Positions 6,941 through 16,014 are shown, counted from the first letter of the stretch. The stretch is DNA of 64,000 nt from Acinetobacter albensis (GCF_900095025.1 NZ_FMBK01000014.1:1-64000); one strand, 5' to 3'. Notes: generated by a model from the letters alone, not told the origin. Translations and numbers: made by a program.

Positions 6941-8848
6941 TCAATTGGGTTTTTGATAGTAAGGTTTTTTCGGCTTTACTTTTTTGATAAAGCGCCTCGG
7001 ATCAAGTTTATTGACCCAATAGCTCGTCAGTGGACAAGCCTCACCTAAAACTTGAGCCACTAAAACCGCACTACACAGAGGAGCGAATAAAAAACCTTTA
7101 GACCCAAGTGCAGTGAATGTATAAATTTCAGCGTCTGGCTGGATTTTGCCCAATAATGGAAAATAATCTGGACTTTGGGTGCGTACCGAGGCGCGTCCTT
7201 GCCAAGTGTCAATCGGTGCTAAAGATTGCGCATATTCAGGAAAGACATTGTGGATAAGTGTGTAGTTATGCACATGATCTTCCACTAAAACCGTATGATC
7301 ATTTTGATCAGGAACAAAAGAAGCGCCTAAAAGTAATTGATGAGCATCTAATTGCATGCAATAGCCGCCATAACTATAAGCTTGATTAGAGTCTAAAGGT
7401 TGCTGGGAATTATCGACCCAACTGACTTGGCCGCGATTTGGTGTTAATTTGGGCAACTGAGTCGAAATTTGTTGGCTATTTAATGCTGCACATACAATGA
7501 CATGGTCAAACTCACCTAAACATTGCTGATTAATATCCATGACATGAACATTCGTTTCGGACTTAAGTTCCAAAATATCTGCTTGCTGAAACTGAATCAA
7601 AGGATGTTGTAAAATTTGATCACTTAATTGGTGTGGTGATAGAGTCGCTGCGGATAATAATGTGACACTCGAATACTGAGTCTTAAGATTAGATTCAATC
7701 TGAGTTTGATTTACACCTTCAGTAAAAATGCCTGATGGATAATTTGCTGTAAGTGTCATTAAATCATCGTCTTCTTTTAATTGTAATTGATTGACATGAA
7801 TCGGTTTAAACGCTTGAAATTTTTGATAATAGGGCATGGCATATAACCACGCCAACGTAACCAAATGCTTGCCACTTTGCTCAATACGACCTAAGCGAGG
7901 ATTGAGCAATGCCAGTGGATTACCTGATGCACCCGCCAATGGCGCTGATTGATCGTAAATCGTGACTTTATGCCCCCGCTGTGCAAATGCATAGGCGCAA
8001 CTTAAACCTGCAATTCCAGCGCCAATAATCGCAATTTGACGTTGTCGAAATGTCTCTACTGTTAGTCGGATTGATGCCTGAGTCGTTGTCTTCATTCGGT
8101 CTTGCTGTTTTGATTCTGGAAAACTCCATATGGCTTTAAGCATCAGATCTTGATTGTTAAAAGCCACTGGACAAGAAATGGTTATTCCATGCTGACTAAG
8201 ACCTTGCTTTAAGATATCTTCTACACTGGATGCTGTAAATGTAGTGCCATAGTCTGAAAGTCGAACAATATGATTTAAAATATGCTCTTGCCAAAGTTGA
8301 AGATTACACGCATGAAAAAATCTATCGAGAAACCAAGCATCTACTGTTTTGGTTTTGGCAATGACAGGAAAAATTTCATTGGCATCACCGAGCCATAAAT
8401 CAATTGAGAATCGTTGTTCTGGGAAATCCAGCCTATGGCAACCTGCGATGGGCAAAGGATAGGCTTGAATGAGCTGTTGTGCTAAAACTTGCAGTTCTGG
8501 CCACATCGCAAGTACACGAATAAGATCTGCTTTTTTTAAAGGAAATTTTTCGACACTAATGATATGCAGATGGCTGTGATTATCTGGGCGAACTTGCTGC
8601 CAGAGTTGCCATAAGGCCAAAACATTTAAACCTGTACCAAAATGTGTTGCACCTACACAAAAATATTCAAAATCGTATAGTTTTGCTAAACGTGTAGATA
8701 AATCATGACCTTGAATAAAAACATGCTGAATTGGGTGCAAGCCATTTTCTATAGAAGAGTAGACATTCCCACATTGTTGGCAGATCGGAATATCCATGCC
8801 ATTAATACACTGCCAATCTAGATCAGCAGTTTGAATTGCATCAGACAA
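6941..8848 (-). CDS. mnmC: MnmC, bifunctional tRNA mnm5(s2)U34 biosynthesis protein
   Basis: 635 residues (E. coli 668). MnmC's C-terminal FAD oxidoreductase turns cmnm5(s2)U34 into nm5(s2)U34, and its N-terminal SAM methyltransferase makes mnm5(s2)U. The FAD half looks intact: IIGAGIAGLSCAYAFAQRG with GAGIAG at 276-281, NRGQVSWV, and a C-terminal LGSKGFLFAPLCSAV. The methyltransferase half keeps FGTGLNVLALW (70-80) but has unusual residues at other conserved sites: GATHFGTGLN where the family has E-x-GFGTGLN, and FLDRFFHACNLQLW where it has FLDGFxPxxNPxxW. The start is TTG at 8848, supported by AGGTGG 8 bases upstream; the next in-frame Met would cut into the domain. Last gene of a yciB-yciI-orf-mnmC series. 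Confidence 0.93.
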   Translation of the reverse strand: MSDAIQTADLDWQCINGMDIPICQQCGNVYSSIENGLHPIQHVFIQGHDLSTRLAKLYDFEYFCVGATHFGTGLNVLALWQLWQQVRPDNHSHLHIISVEKFPLKKADLIRVLAMWPELQVLAQQLIQAYPLPIAGCHRLDFPEQRFSIDLWLGDANEIFPVIAKTKTVDAWFLDRFFHACNLQLWQEHILNHIVRLSDYGTTFTASSVEDILKQGLSQHGITISCPVAFNNQDLMLKAIWSFPESKQQDRMKTTTQASIRLTVETFRQRQIAIIGAGIAGLSCAYAFAQRGHKVTIYDQSAPLAGASGNPLALLNPRLGRIEQSGKHLVTLAWLYAMPYYQKFQAFKPIHVNQLQLKEDDDLMTLTANYPSGIFTEGVNQTQIESNLKTQYSSVTLLSAATLSPHQLSDQILQHPLIQFQQADILELKSETNVHVMDINQQCLGEFDHVIVCAALNSQQISTQLPKLTPNRGQVSWVDNSQQPLDSNQAYSYGGYCMQLDAHQLLLGASFVPDQNDHTVLVEDHVHNYTLIHNVFPEYAQSLAPIDTWQGRASVRTQSPDYFPLLGKIQPDAEIYTFTALGSKGFLFAPLCSAVLVAQVLGEACPLTSYWVNKLDPRRFIKKVKPKKPYYQKPN

Positions 8849-8889
8849 AAGCTAGACCACCTTTAAAGCAAACATTAAAAAATGATGAT

Positions 8890-9390
8890 TTACCACTGAC
8901 GACGACGTTTAGTATGAACATAACTTGCGATAAGAAAACCCAGTAAAACACCTATAGCAATGGTGGCAGCACCATATAAAAACATTTGTGCGCTACGTTC
9001 ACTTTGTAATACTTGAACTTGTACACCTAAACTGTCATTTTTTAATTGGAGTTCTTGGTTTTGCGATAAAGCGTCCAAATTGGCCTTTTCTAACTGTTGT
9101 AAACGGGTCGCCTGATCTTTGACTAAGGCTTTAACTTTGGCATCTTGCAATGCTTTATTTTTTGCCAGTTGTTCAGCAGTCAACGGTTTTACTTCTTGTG
9201 GTAAACCGTTTGGATTGACCGCCACGGCCGCAGGAAGAAGATTAGGTTTATTTGCCGCCAAAGTTTGAGGTGTTGTCGTAGTCATTGCTTGAGGAGCAGG
9301 GGCTACAGTAGTGATAGGTGCAGTTTCAACTGCCCAAGCAGAAATACAGATGAAAGATAAGCCCAATAAGCTTGAGGCAACAACACGCAT
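8890..9390 (-). CDS. Exported coiled-coil protein with C-terminal membrane anchor
   Basis: 166 residues, family not recognised. A signal peptide (about residues 1-20, ending AWA) leads to a Pro/Ala/Thr-rich low-complexity stretch to about residue 65. A helical, Lys/Gln/Leu-rich coiled-coil region follows (about 70-130, KALQDAKVKALVKDQATRLQ onward). One membrane span sits at about 136-157 (MFLYGAATIAIGVLLGFLIASY), and the protein ends in a basic tail KRRRQW. The layout resembles TIGR04211-type proteins, which put an SH3 domain before such a coiled coil and anchor, but no SH3 domain is seen here. The topology suggests a periplasmic coiled coil tethered to the inner membrane. It lies 4 bases after yciI. 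Confidence 0.7.
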   Translation of the reverse strand: MRVVASSLLGLSFICISAWAVETAPITTVAPAPQAMTTTTPQTLAANKPNLLPAAVAVNPNGLPQEVKPLTAEQLAKNKALQDAKVKALVKDQATRLQQLEKANLDALSQNQELQLKNDSLGVQVQVLQSERSAQMFLYGAATIAIGVLLGFLIASYVHTKRRRQW

Positions 9391-9394
9391 GATT

Positions 9395-9697
9395 TTATCC
9401 TTGAGGGAACGCTTTATTAAAAGGTTTCACATCAATATGAGCATAAACACCTTCTTTAAGGAAAGGCTCGTCTTTTAACCATAGATCCAGTGCTTCACGT
9501 GTTTCAAAGTCGACAATGAGTGTACTGCCATAAAAACCCGCTTGTGGATTGTTAGGGTCTTTGGGCATTGCACCTGCTACAATTAAACGACCTTCATCAT
9601 TTAATTGTTGTAAGCGTTGTAAATGTTGTGGACGTGTAGCAAGGCGTTTTTCAACTGTACCTTCGTGATCGGTACAGCTTAAGACGAATAAAGGCAT
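9395..9697 (-). CDS. yciI: YciI-family protein
   Basis: 100 residues with the YciI/dimeric alpha-beta-barrel signature: MPLFVLSCTDHEGTVEKRL, RPQHLQRLQQL, GRLIVAGAMP and ALDLWLKDEPFLKEGVYAHI. The family holds a conserved His/Asp pair in a putative active site; the biochemical role is unknown. It sits between yciB and the coiled-coil gene with gaps of 27 and 4 bases. The yciB-yciI-yciA neighbourhood recurs in gammaproteobacteria, and a yciA-type gene is present at 4.8 kb. Confidence 0.9.
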   Translation of the reverse strand: MPLFVLSCTDHEGTVEKRLATRPQHLQRLQQLNDEGRLIVAGAMPKDPNNPQAGFYGSTLIVDFETREALDLWLKDEPFLKEGVYAHIDVKPFNKAFPQG

Positions 9698-9724
9698 ATT
9701 TTTTTCTCGATTCGTTCACCTGAA

Positions 9725-10339
9725 TTATGCTTCAGGTGATTTAAAGTATTTACGTAAAACAATAAACTGAATAATAATAAAGGAAAACATCACAATCATG
9801 TCACCAAATGCGGTGAATTCACCCCAATATTTTCCATTTGCGAATATGAAAGCAAAAAAGACATGTAAGCATGACATCAAAATAAACATGGCAGCCCATG
9901 CAAAGTTTAAATTTTTCCAGCCTTTCACTGTCAAATCAAAAATAGGGCCAAATAAACGCTGAATAAGGGGCTTTTTATCTTTCATAAAATAAGGCGACAG
10001 TAAGAAAGCACCAGCAAAAACAAGGTTTAACAGCGCAGCTTTCAGTTTGATATAAAAATCATCACTCAGCATGAGGGTAATGCCGCCAAAAATCACTGTC
10101 ATAAACAATACAATCCACTGCTGTTTATCTAAACGGAATTTTTGAATTACAAATAAAGCACCGTATATCAGTAGCATAGAAATAATCAGGCCAGTGGTTG
10201 CAACCAAAATATTATTATTATCTATACCACCTGTAGAACCAATCAATTGTAATAAAGGATGGTCTGTGTCTTTTGGGTCGACGGTTTTATATAAATAAAA
10301 GAAAATAATGAGTGGCACAAAGTCTAAAAGTGCTTTCAT
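9725..10339 (-). CDS. yciB: Inner membrane septation protein YciB (IspZ)
   Basis: 204 residues from the chosen start, MKALLDFVPLIIFFYLYK, the typical N-terminus of the family. An in-frame codon 17 residues upstream would add a non-family extension crossing the divergent promoter. Five or so membrane segments are visible, and the FGPIFDLTVKGWKNLNFAWAA region is well conserved. The E. coli homologue affects septation and envelope integrity and interacts with elongation and division proteins. First gene of the yciB-yciI-orf-mnmC series, divergent from the PHP gene with about 45 bases between them. Confidence 0.92.
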   Translation of the reverse strand: MKALLDFVPLIIFFYLYKTVDPKDTDHPLLQLIGSTGGIDNNNILVATTGLIISMLLIYGALFVIQKFRLDKQQWIVLFMTVIFGGITLMLSDDFYIKLKAALLNLVFAGAFLLSPYFMKDKKPLIQRLFGPIFDLTVKGWKNLNFAWAAMFILMSCLHVFFAFIFANGKYWGEFTAFGDMIVMFSFIIIQFIVLRKYFKSPEA

Positions 10340-10384
10340 GTTAGAGTATCTAAATCTGATCAAATAAATGACATAGTATAAGTG

Positions 10385-11236
10385 ATGCAAGGCGTAGATT
10401 TACATACACACAGTAATATTTCTGATGGAACTTTGTCTCCAGAACAACTTGTGCTTGCAGCCATTGAAAAAGGGATTCATACCCTTGCGTTGACTGACCA
10501 CGATACAATGGATGGCTTACAGCTTGCTGAAAAAGTAGCGATTGATTTGCCTTTAACCATTATTTCAGGGGTAGAAATTTCCAGTCAATGGTCACGACCT
10601 GCAACGCAAAAGAGTTATGGTGTGCATATCATTGCTTTAAATATGCAAAACCCAGAACCTTTACAGATTTTACTGGAACAACAAAAACAGATTCGAGCCA
10701 TTCGTGCCAAACAAATATGTGATTTACTGATTCCATTGATTGGTCAGGACATTTATGCTGATGTCATGGCTAAAGTGGATCACATTGCAGACCGCATTAC
10801 TCGAACCCATATTGCGAAAGTTTTGGTAGAAAAAGGCATTGTTAGCCGTCCGCAACAAGCTTTTGATAAATATATTAAAGAAGGTAAAAAAGCCTATGTG
10901 AAATTTGATGGTGTGGGTTTAGAAGATACCATTCAAGTTATTCATGAAAGTGCAGGTTATGCAGTATTGGCGCATCCAACCAAATATGACTTATCTGCGA
11001 CCAATATTCGTTATTTAATCGAAATTTTTGCCAAATTTGGCGGCGATGCAATTGAACTTCCCCCTGCAATCGAACCTGCTTCCACCCGTCAAATGGTGGA
11101 TCGCATGATTGCTGAATATTCACTTAAAGTTTCTGTTGGTAGTGATTTTCATGGCGATCACATGCCATGGATTCGATTGGGCAATATTCCACGTCTTAAA
11201 GAAGGTCAAGTTGGGATTTGGGAAAGTTTTGTTTAG
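10385..11236 (+). CDS. rnm: PHP-domain 5'-3' exonuclease / nucleotide phosphatase (RNase AM type)
   Basis: 283 residues. The PHP domain metal ligands are clear: VDLHTHSNISDGTLSPEQL near the N-terminus, LALTDHDTMDGL at about 36-47, a central SGVEIS, a distal AVLAHPTKY, and VGSDFHGD near the end. The family includes E. coli YciV, now RNase AM, which trims rRNA 5' ends and degrades short oligonucleotides and pAp. ATG at 10385 is preferred over the GTG three bases earlier. Divergent from yciB, as yciV neighbours the yci/trp region in enteric bacteria. Confidence 0.88.
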   Translation: MQGVDLHTHSNISDGTLSPEQLVLAAIEKGIHTLALTDHDTMDGLQLAEKVAIDLPLTIISGVEISSQWSRPATQKSYGVHIIALNMQNPEPLQILLEQQKQIRAIRAKQICDLLIPLIGQDIYADVMAKVDHIADRITRTHIAKVLVEKGIVSRPQQAFDKYIKEGKKAYVKFDGVGLEDTIQVIHESAGYAVLAHPTKYDLSATNIRYLIEIFAKFGGDAIELPPAIEPASTRQMVDRMIAEYSLKVSVGSDFHGDHMPWIRLGNIPRLKEGQVGIWESFV

Positions 11237-11240
11237 TGAT

Positions 11241-11274
11241 TCTCTCTCCTCACATTTTTTGAGAGGAAGAGAGA
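11241..11274. other. Imperfect inverted repeat between convergent genes
   Basis: CTCTCTCCTC, about nine bases of loop, then GAGAGGAAGAGAG can pair with one bulge. There is no T run after it on the plus strand, so termination for the PHP gene is only a suggestion. Confidence 0.35.
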
Positions 11275-11313
11275 CATTTCAGAACATCATGTAATATTCT
11301 AAGGCTAAAGCAA

Positions 11314-12225
11314 TTAAAGTAAATTATGATCCTGCGCTTGAATCGGTGGTGGGGTCGGTTTACCTAAAGTGCCCAACAACTCAATTTCAATAGTACGTAC
11401 CATGGCATCTAAGGGTAAATCGTTACTTTGTGTACCGAAAGGTTCTTCAATTTCTGAACTTAATGCATCTAATCCTAAAAAAGTATAAGCCAAAATACCA
11501 ACCAGTAAAGGTGTTGCTAAACCTAAGGTTGCACCTAAACTAAATGGAAGCATGAAACAGAAGAAATACACAGTGCGGTTAAGGAGTACTGAATATGCAA
11601 AAGGTAAAGGGGTAGTGGCAATACGGTCACAGCCTGTTTGAACAAGGCTGAGTTCAGCCACATGATCATTCATTTGGGCATAAATAATATCGGAAATTTC
11701 ACCTTCTTTGAGTGCTTGCATCAATTCCCATTGAATCAGGCTGAGTGTGTATTGCGGTGCATTGGCTTGTTGATATAACTGCGTTAAAGCTTGTTGACTC
11801 AGACCACTGGTTTCAACCAATGCCAATGGATTTTTTGTTTCATGGCGTAAACGATCACGTAATACATTGGCAAATACAATAACGTGTTGAATCACACGTT
11901 CACGTCGACCTTGTGCCAACATTCGACAATCCCGATCAAAATGTCGGGCATTGGCAATTAACATTCCCCAGAGCTTACGCGCTTCCCACCAACGGTCATA
12001 GCATGCAGTATTTTTAAAGCCTAAGAAGATAGACAGGACTACGCCAATTAAAGTAAAGCCGACCAAAGGAAATTCTGGAAAGTGAAAATAACCAATATAA
12101 GACAGACCACCTATTAAAGCCGAGATCAGCATGACCACGCCTAAAGGAGGTAAGACCTTTGGAAGGATCGTCCCTCGCCAAGAAAACAACAGCTTAAATA
12201 CGCTGGGTTGGTCACGCACAATCAT
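11314..12225 (-). CDS. Bestrophin-family inner membrane protein (YneE-like)
   Basis: 303 residues of the bestrophin/UPF0187 family. Membrane segments lie near 25-45 and 55-75, with another pair at about 215-255 (NRTVYFFCFMLPFSLG...). Family hallmarks are LGFKNTACYDRWWEARKLWG and ALSSEIEEPFGTQSNDLPLD. Bacterial bestrophins form pentameric channels; the Klebsiella homologue conducts cations. The partner or ion in this organism is not known. Single gene, convergent with the PHP gene. Confidence 0.9.
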   Translation of the reverse strand: MIVRDQPSVFKLLFSWRGTILPKVLPPLGVVMLISALIGGLSYIGYFHFPEFPLVGFTLIGVVLSIFLGFKNTACYDRWWEARKLWGMLIANARHFDRDCRMLAQGRRERVIQHVIVFANVLRDRLRHETKNPLALVETSGLSQQALTQLYQQANAPQYTLSLIQWELMQALKEGEISDIIYAQMNDHVAELSLVQTGCDRIATTPLPFAYSVLLNRTVYFFCFMLPFSLGATLGLATPLLVGILAYTFLGLDALSSEIEEPFGTQSNDLPLDAMVRTIEIELLGTLGKPTPPPIQAQDHNLL

Positions 12226-12297
12226 GTTTTAAGAATCATTTATATTTTGAATGATCTTCAGTGTTAGAGGGCTTTTTGTCAATCGTTGTTCGTATGA

Positions 12298-12990
12298 TTA
12301 TGGCGCTTGGATTAAGCCATGCTCGGCAAATGAGCAAGTTCCTTCGGGCGAAACAATACAGTGATCAATTAAGTGAATGTCGACCAAATGGCAGGCCTGT
12401 AAAATTCGCTCGGTTAACTCTAGATCTGCTTGCGATGGAGTAGCTTTACCCAAAGGATGATTATGTGCAATCACAATATGACTGGCATGCTCATGAATGG
12501 CATGACGTAGCAATTGGTTAATCGAAATTTCACATGAATGCACTGAACCATAAAACATTTTTTTAAAACTAATTTTTCTTAAATGCGCATCTAAGCAAAG
12601 TACTGCAAAAACTTCTTGAGACTCCCCCAATAATTCAAATTTTAAAAAATCTAATAAGAGGGTGGAGTGATTTAATTCGATTTTTTCCTGTCTTAAATGT
12701 TGAGCAATATAACGTCGCCCCAACTCTTTAACTGCCATAAGCTGTGCGTATTTCGTTTCTCCAATGCCATGAAACTGACTTAAATCTTCAAGTCTGGCAT
12801 CAAAAATAGGATTTAAGCCGCCAAAATGCTGTAACAATAGGCGGGCAAGCTCAACTGCAGAATGTTGTTTTGAGCCTGAGCGTAGAAAAATAGCCAATAA
12901 CTCGGCGTCAGATAAACTTGCTGCACCTTGCCGAATGAGTCTTTCGCGTGGTCGTTCTTGTTCTGGCCAATGTTTAATCGATAAGTTCAT
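12298..12990 (-). CDS. radC: RadC-family JAB/JAMM-domain protein
   Basis: 230 residues. An N-terminal UPF0758 helix-hairpin-helix region (PRERLIRQGAASLSDAELLA, FHGIGETKYAQL) is followed by the MPN/JAMM metalloprotease-like domain. Its zinc-site motif is HNHPLGKATPSQADLELT, matching HxHPx(7)Sx(2)D. The historical link to DNA repair in E. coli is withdrawn; the family function is unclear. Divergent from coaBC with a 110-base gap, the usual radC-coaBC arrangement in gammaproteobacteria. Confidence 0.93.
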   Translation of the reverse strand: MNLSIKHWPEQERPRERLIRQGAASLSDAELLAIFLRSGSKQHSAVELARLLLQHFGGLNPIFDARLEDLSQFHGIGETKYAQLMAVKELGRRYIAQHLRQEKIELNHSTLLLDFLKFELLGESQEVFAVLCLDAHLRKISFKKMFYGSVHSCEISINQLLRHAIHEHASHIVIAHNHPLGKATPSQADLELTERILQACHLVDIHLIDHCIVSPEGTCSFAEHGLIQAP

Positions 12991-13099
12991 TATTTTTAGA
13001 CTTTTTTATAAGTAATAGTGGTTCACCCAATGCGGATACTTGGGGCTAACATTATTTAATGATATTGTGGGCGCCACTGCAATAGAAAGGTAGCTTGTT

Positions 13100-14368
13100 G
13101 TGAGCTTCAATTTGAGTGTAATTTCCAACAAAAATATTGTATTGGCTGTAACTGGTGGTATTGCCGCGTATAAAAGTGCAATTTTAGTTCGCCGTTTAAA
13201 AGATGCGGGCTTTAATGTACGCGTCGTCATGACACAAGGTGCTCAAGCTTTTATTACACCACTCACATTTCAAGCTTTATCTGGAAATCCAGTTCATACA
13301 GAATTACTTAACCCAGAAGCTGAAGCGGGAATGGGGCATATTGAGCTGGCGCGTTGGGCAGATTTATTATTGGTTGCACCTGCCAGTTGTGACATCTTGG
13401 CAAAATTTGCAGCAGGTTTGGCCGATGATTTACTCAGTACCTTATATCTTGCGACTCCTTGCCCAGTTTGGGTTGTACCTGCAATGAATCAGCAAATGTG
13501 GGCAGCCAAAGCCACGCAGCGAAATTTAAACACCTTGGTAGAAGATGGCGTGCATGTGATTATGCCAGATGCAGGTTCACAAGCTTGCGGCGATGTGGGT
13601 TTGGGGCGTATGCCTGAACCTGAAGATTTGGCTGTGCAAGTCACACAATATTTTCATCAAGCACAACGCGCGATTGCCGAAAAGTTTGGTTTGTTGGCTG
13701 ATAAGCATGTGGTCATTACAGCAGGTCCTACTCGTGAGGCAATGGATCCGGTCCGTTATATTTCCAATCACAGTACAGGAAAAATGGGCTTTGCTTTAGC
13801 CGCAGCATGTTATGCAGCTGGTGCAAAAGTCACCTTAATTGCAGGGCCTGTAAGTCTCGATACTCCGAATGGGGTATACCGCATTAATGTCTCTTCTGCA
13901 ATCAAAATGTTAGAAATCAGCATGCAGATGCTTGATGAAGGTTGTGATATTTTTATTGCAACAGCAGCGGTGGCAGATTATCGCGTTGCAGAAGTGGCTG
14001 AACATAAAATAAAAAAATCGGGTGACGAATTAAATGTCGCCTTAATCAAAAATCCAGATATCGTGGCAACGATTGCCCAACAACAAAAACGGCCGTTTAT
14101 GGTGGGATTTGCTGCGGAAACCCGCAATGTCGAGCAATATGCGGCTGGAAAATTGGTGGCAAAAAAACTGGATATGATTGCCTGTAATGATGTGTCACGT
14201 TCAGATATTGGTTTTGCATCAGACGAAAATGCCATGACGGTATTTTTTGCAGAACGCTATCACATGGAAAAACGGGATTTAGATAAAGCATCGAAACAAG
14301 AGATTGCTCAACAGTTGGTTGATGCCATACATGATGCTTTAAATCATGCTCTAGCACCTACTTTGTAA
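13100..14368 (+). CDS. coaBC: CoaBC, phosphopantothenoylcysteine synthetase/decarboxylase
   Basis: 422 residues, full length. The CoaC half binds FMN and decarboxylates: LAVTGGIAAYKSAILVRRL at the N-terminus, the PAMNQQMW motif at about 132-139, and SQACGDVGLGRMPEP with the active cysteine. The CoaB half (from about 195) joins phosphopantothenate to cysteine using CTP: ITAGPTREAMDPVRYISNHS, ATAAVADYR and the catalytic-lysine motif KIKK. The start is GTG with AAAGG nine bases upstream. It catalyses two steps of coenzyme A synthesis in the cytosol. Confidence 0.96.
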   Translation: MSFNLSVISNKNIVLAVTGGIAAYKSAILVRRLKDAGFNVRVVMTQGAQAFITPLTFQALSGNPVHTELLNPEAEAGMGHIELARWADLLLVAPASCDILAKFAAGLADDLLSTLYLATPCPVWVVPAMNQQMWAAKATQRNLNTLVEDGVHVIMPDAGSQACGDVGLGRMPEPEDLAVQVTQYFHQAQRAIAEKFGLLADKHVVITAGPTREAMDPVRYISNHSTGKMGFALAAACYAAGAKVTLIAGPVSLDTPNGVYRINVSSAIKMLEISMQMLDEGCDIFIATAAVADYRVAEVAEHKIKKSGDELNVALIKNPDIVATIAQQQKRPFMVGFAAETRNVEQYAAGKLVAKKLDMIACNDVSRSDIGFASDENAMTVFFAERYHMEKRDLDKASKQEIAQQLVDAIHDALNHALAPTL

Positions 14369-14504
14369 CAGGTTTTATGGTATAAAATTCAGTCATTCTG
14401 TTGCATGGTTGATAAAATTTAGACTCTGTTTTAAGACTTGAATTTCAAAATAATTCAACAACAAGAGCCACAGTTTTTAAATGGATTTGAAAAAGGATAT
14501 CCGC

Positions 14505-14882
14505 ATGATTAAAAAAACTTTAGCCAACGTTATTTTTGCAACGACTTTGTCGTTCAGTAGTTTCAGTTTTGCCGCTGATCTTGAACATAATATGGAAATA
14601 TTGGGGAAAAACTTTAAAGCATTTAACACGACGGATAATCAAAAAGATGCTCTAAAAGCACTCAGTAATATGAAATTAGCTGCTTTAGATGCAAAAAAAG
14701 TGAAATTAAAAACCAAAGATGCTAAAGCACCGACTTCAGATGCTTTATTTGATCAATTGGTGGCACAGATTGATCAAACCACTAGCCTCGTGCAAGCAGG
14801 CAAACTGGATCAAGCTAAAGTTGAAGCTAAGAAAATCGCGGTGATGAAAGCTCAAGGACATGGAATTTATAATCATCACTGA
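14505..14882 (+). CDS. cybC: Periplasmic cytochrome b562
   Basis: 125 residues. A signal peptide ends in SFA at about residue 23, giving a mature protein starting ADLEHNM, in which Met7 matches the axial heme ligand of E. coli cytochrome b562. The C-terminal AQGHGIYNH segment supplies the expected second ligand His. The sequence between is helical and fits a four-helix bundle. The ATG at 14505 is chosen for AAAAGGA just upstream; an upstream in-frame ATG would add eight charged residues before the signal. A periplasmic electron carrier whose physiological partner is unknown. Single gene with a terminator. Confidence 0.9.
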   Translation: MIKKTLANVIFATTLSFSSFSFAADLEHNMEILGKNFKAFNTTDNQKDALKALSNMKLAALDAKKVKLKTKDAKAPTSDALFDQLVAQIDQTTSLVQAGKLDQAKVEAKKIAVMKAQGHGIYNHH

Positions 14883-14933
14883 TGTGAAGCAGATTCAAGG
14901 TTTGAAGGGTAAAGGCAGATTGAAAGCGATATT

Positions 14934-14974
14934 AAAAATGCCCGTCAGTTTTTAAACTGACGGGCATTTTTAAT
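14934..14974. terminator. Strong bidirectional terminator
   Basis: AAAATGCCCGTCAGTTT pairs with AAACTGACGGGCATTTT over about 17 base pairs. It separates the plus-strand cybC from the minus-strand dusA. Confidence 0.93.
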
Positions 14975-14985
14975 ATCCATGAAAA

Positions 14986-16014
14986 TTATTGAACCTCTTT
15001 CACTATTTCTTGGACTTGATTTTCTTTTAAGTAGTCTTCAGTGCGTTGTATCGCATCTTGAATATTTAGCAATGCAATTTCTACATCTTTTAGGGTTTTG
15101 GCATTTCCCCCACTTAAAGCCTGACGCCATTTTCGTGCACCTGGTAAGTTTTGAAATAAACCTAAAATATGACGGGTGATGATGGAAAGTGGCGCACCTT
15201 CTGCCATGCGCTTAGCAATATAAGGCATCATTTCTGCCATAATATCAAAACGATTGGGAGTATTTATATTCCATAATTGCGTCAATTCTGCCAATAAATA
15301 AGGATTGTGATAAGCCTCGCGTCCAATCATGACCCCATCAACATGTTTTAAATGTTCTTGAGTTTCAGCAAAGGTTTTTATACCACCATTGATCTCAATT
15401 ATTAAATGTGGACGATCTTGTTTTAAGCGATAGACATCTTCATAACGTAAGGGGGGAACATCACGGTTTTCTTTTGGTGATAAACCTTGTAATAAGGCAA
15501 TGCGGGCATGCACGATAAAATTATTACATCCCGTTTTAGCAACGGTATCAACAAAATGCAGCATTTCTTCATAGGAGTGCATGTCATCAATGCCAATACG
15601 ATGTTTAACTGTGACAGGAATATCGACAGCATTTTGCATTTCAGCAATACACTCTGCAACCAAGTCAGGTTCTGCCATTAAACAGGCACCAATTTTATTA
15701 TTTTGCACTCGATCACTCGGACAACCCACATTGAGATTGACCTCATCATAGCCCCAATCCTGTGCCATTTTGGTACATGTGGCTAAATCTTTTGGATTTG
15801 AACCACCAAGCTGTAACACAATTGGGTGTTCTTCAGTATTAAAGTCCAAATGACGTGCTGCACCGCCAAATAAAATTGCACCTGTCGTGACCATTTCGGT
15901 ATACATGATGATATTGGGATTAAATAAACGTGCAAAAAATCTGTAATCACGAGTGGTCCAATCCATCATCGGTGCAACGGATATGCGAGGCTGTAAAGAT
16001 GGGAGAGCAGTCAT
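14986..16014 (-). CDS. dusA: tRNA-dihydrouridine(20/20a) synthase DusA
   Basis: 342 residues, a flavoenzyme reducing U20/U20a in the tRNA D-loop with NADPH. The FMN TIM barrel is marked by ISVAPMMDWTTRDYRFFARL at the N-terminus, NVGCPSDRVQNNKIGACLM with the catalytic Cys, KHRIGIDD, FIVHARIA and EINGGIKT. The DusA-specific sequence NVGCPSDRVQ separates it from DusB and DusC. The gene is a known integration site for genomic islands in proteobacteria; here both ends are intact and nothing is inserted. Confidence 0.95.
   Translation of the reverse strand: MTALPSLQPRISVAPMMDWTTRDYRFFARLFNPNIIMYTEMVTTGAILFGGAARHLDFNTEEHPIVLQLGGSNPKDLATCTKMAQDWGYDEVNLNVGCPSDRVQNNKIGACLMAEPDLVAECIAEMQNAVDIPVTVKHRIGIDDMHSYEEMLHFVDTVAKTGCNNFIVHARIALLQGLSPKENRDVPPLRYEDVYRLKQDRPHLIIEINGGIKTFAETQEHLKHVDGVMIGREAYHNPYLLAELTQLWNINTPNRFDIMAEMMPYIAKRMAEGAPLSIITRHILGLFQNLPGARKWRQALSGGNAKTLKDVEIALLNIQDAIQRTEDYLKENQVQEIVKEVQ

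Noticed and set aside
12261..12443. Plus-strand 60-codon frame over the end of radC
   Set aside because: It is antisense to conserved radC codons and has no ribosome-binding site or recognisable domain.
14986..16014. dusA as an occupied integration site
   Set aside because: dusA is intact, flanked by a terminator and an ordinary transporter, with no integrase or direct repeats visible.
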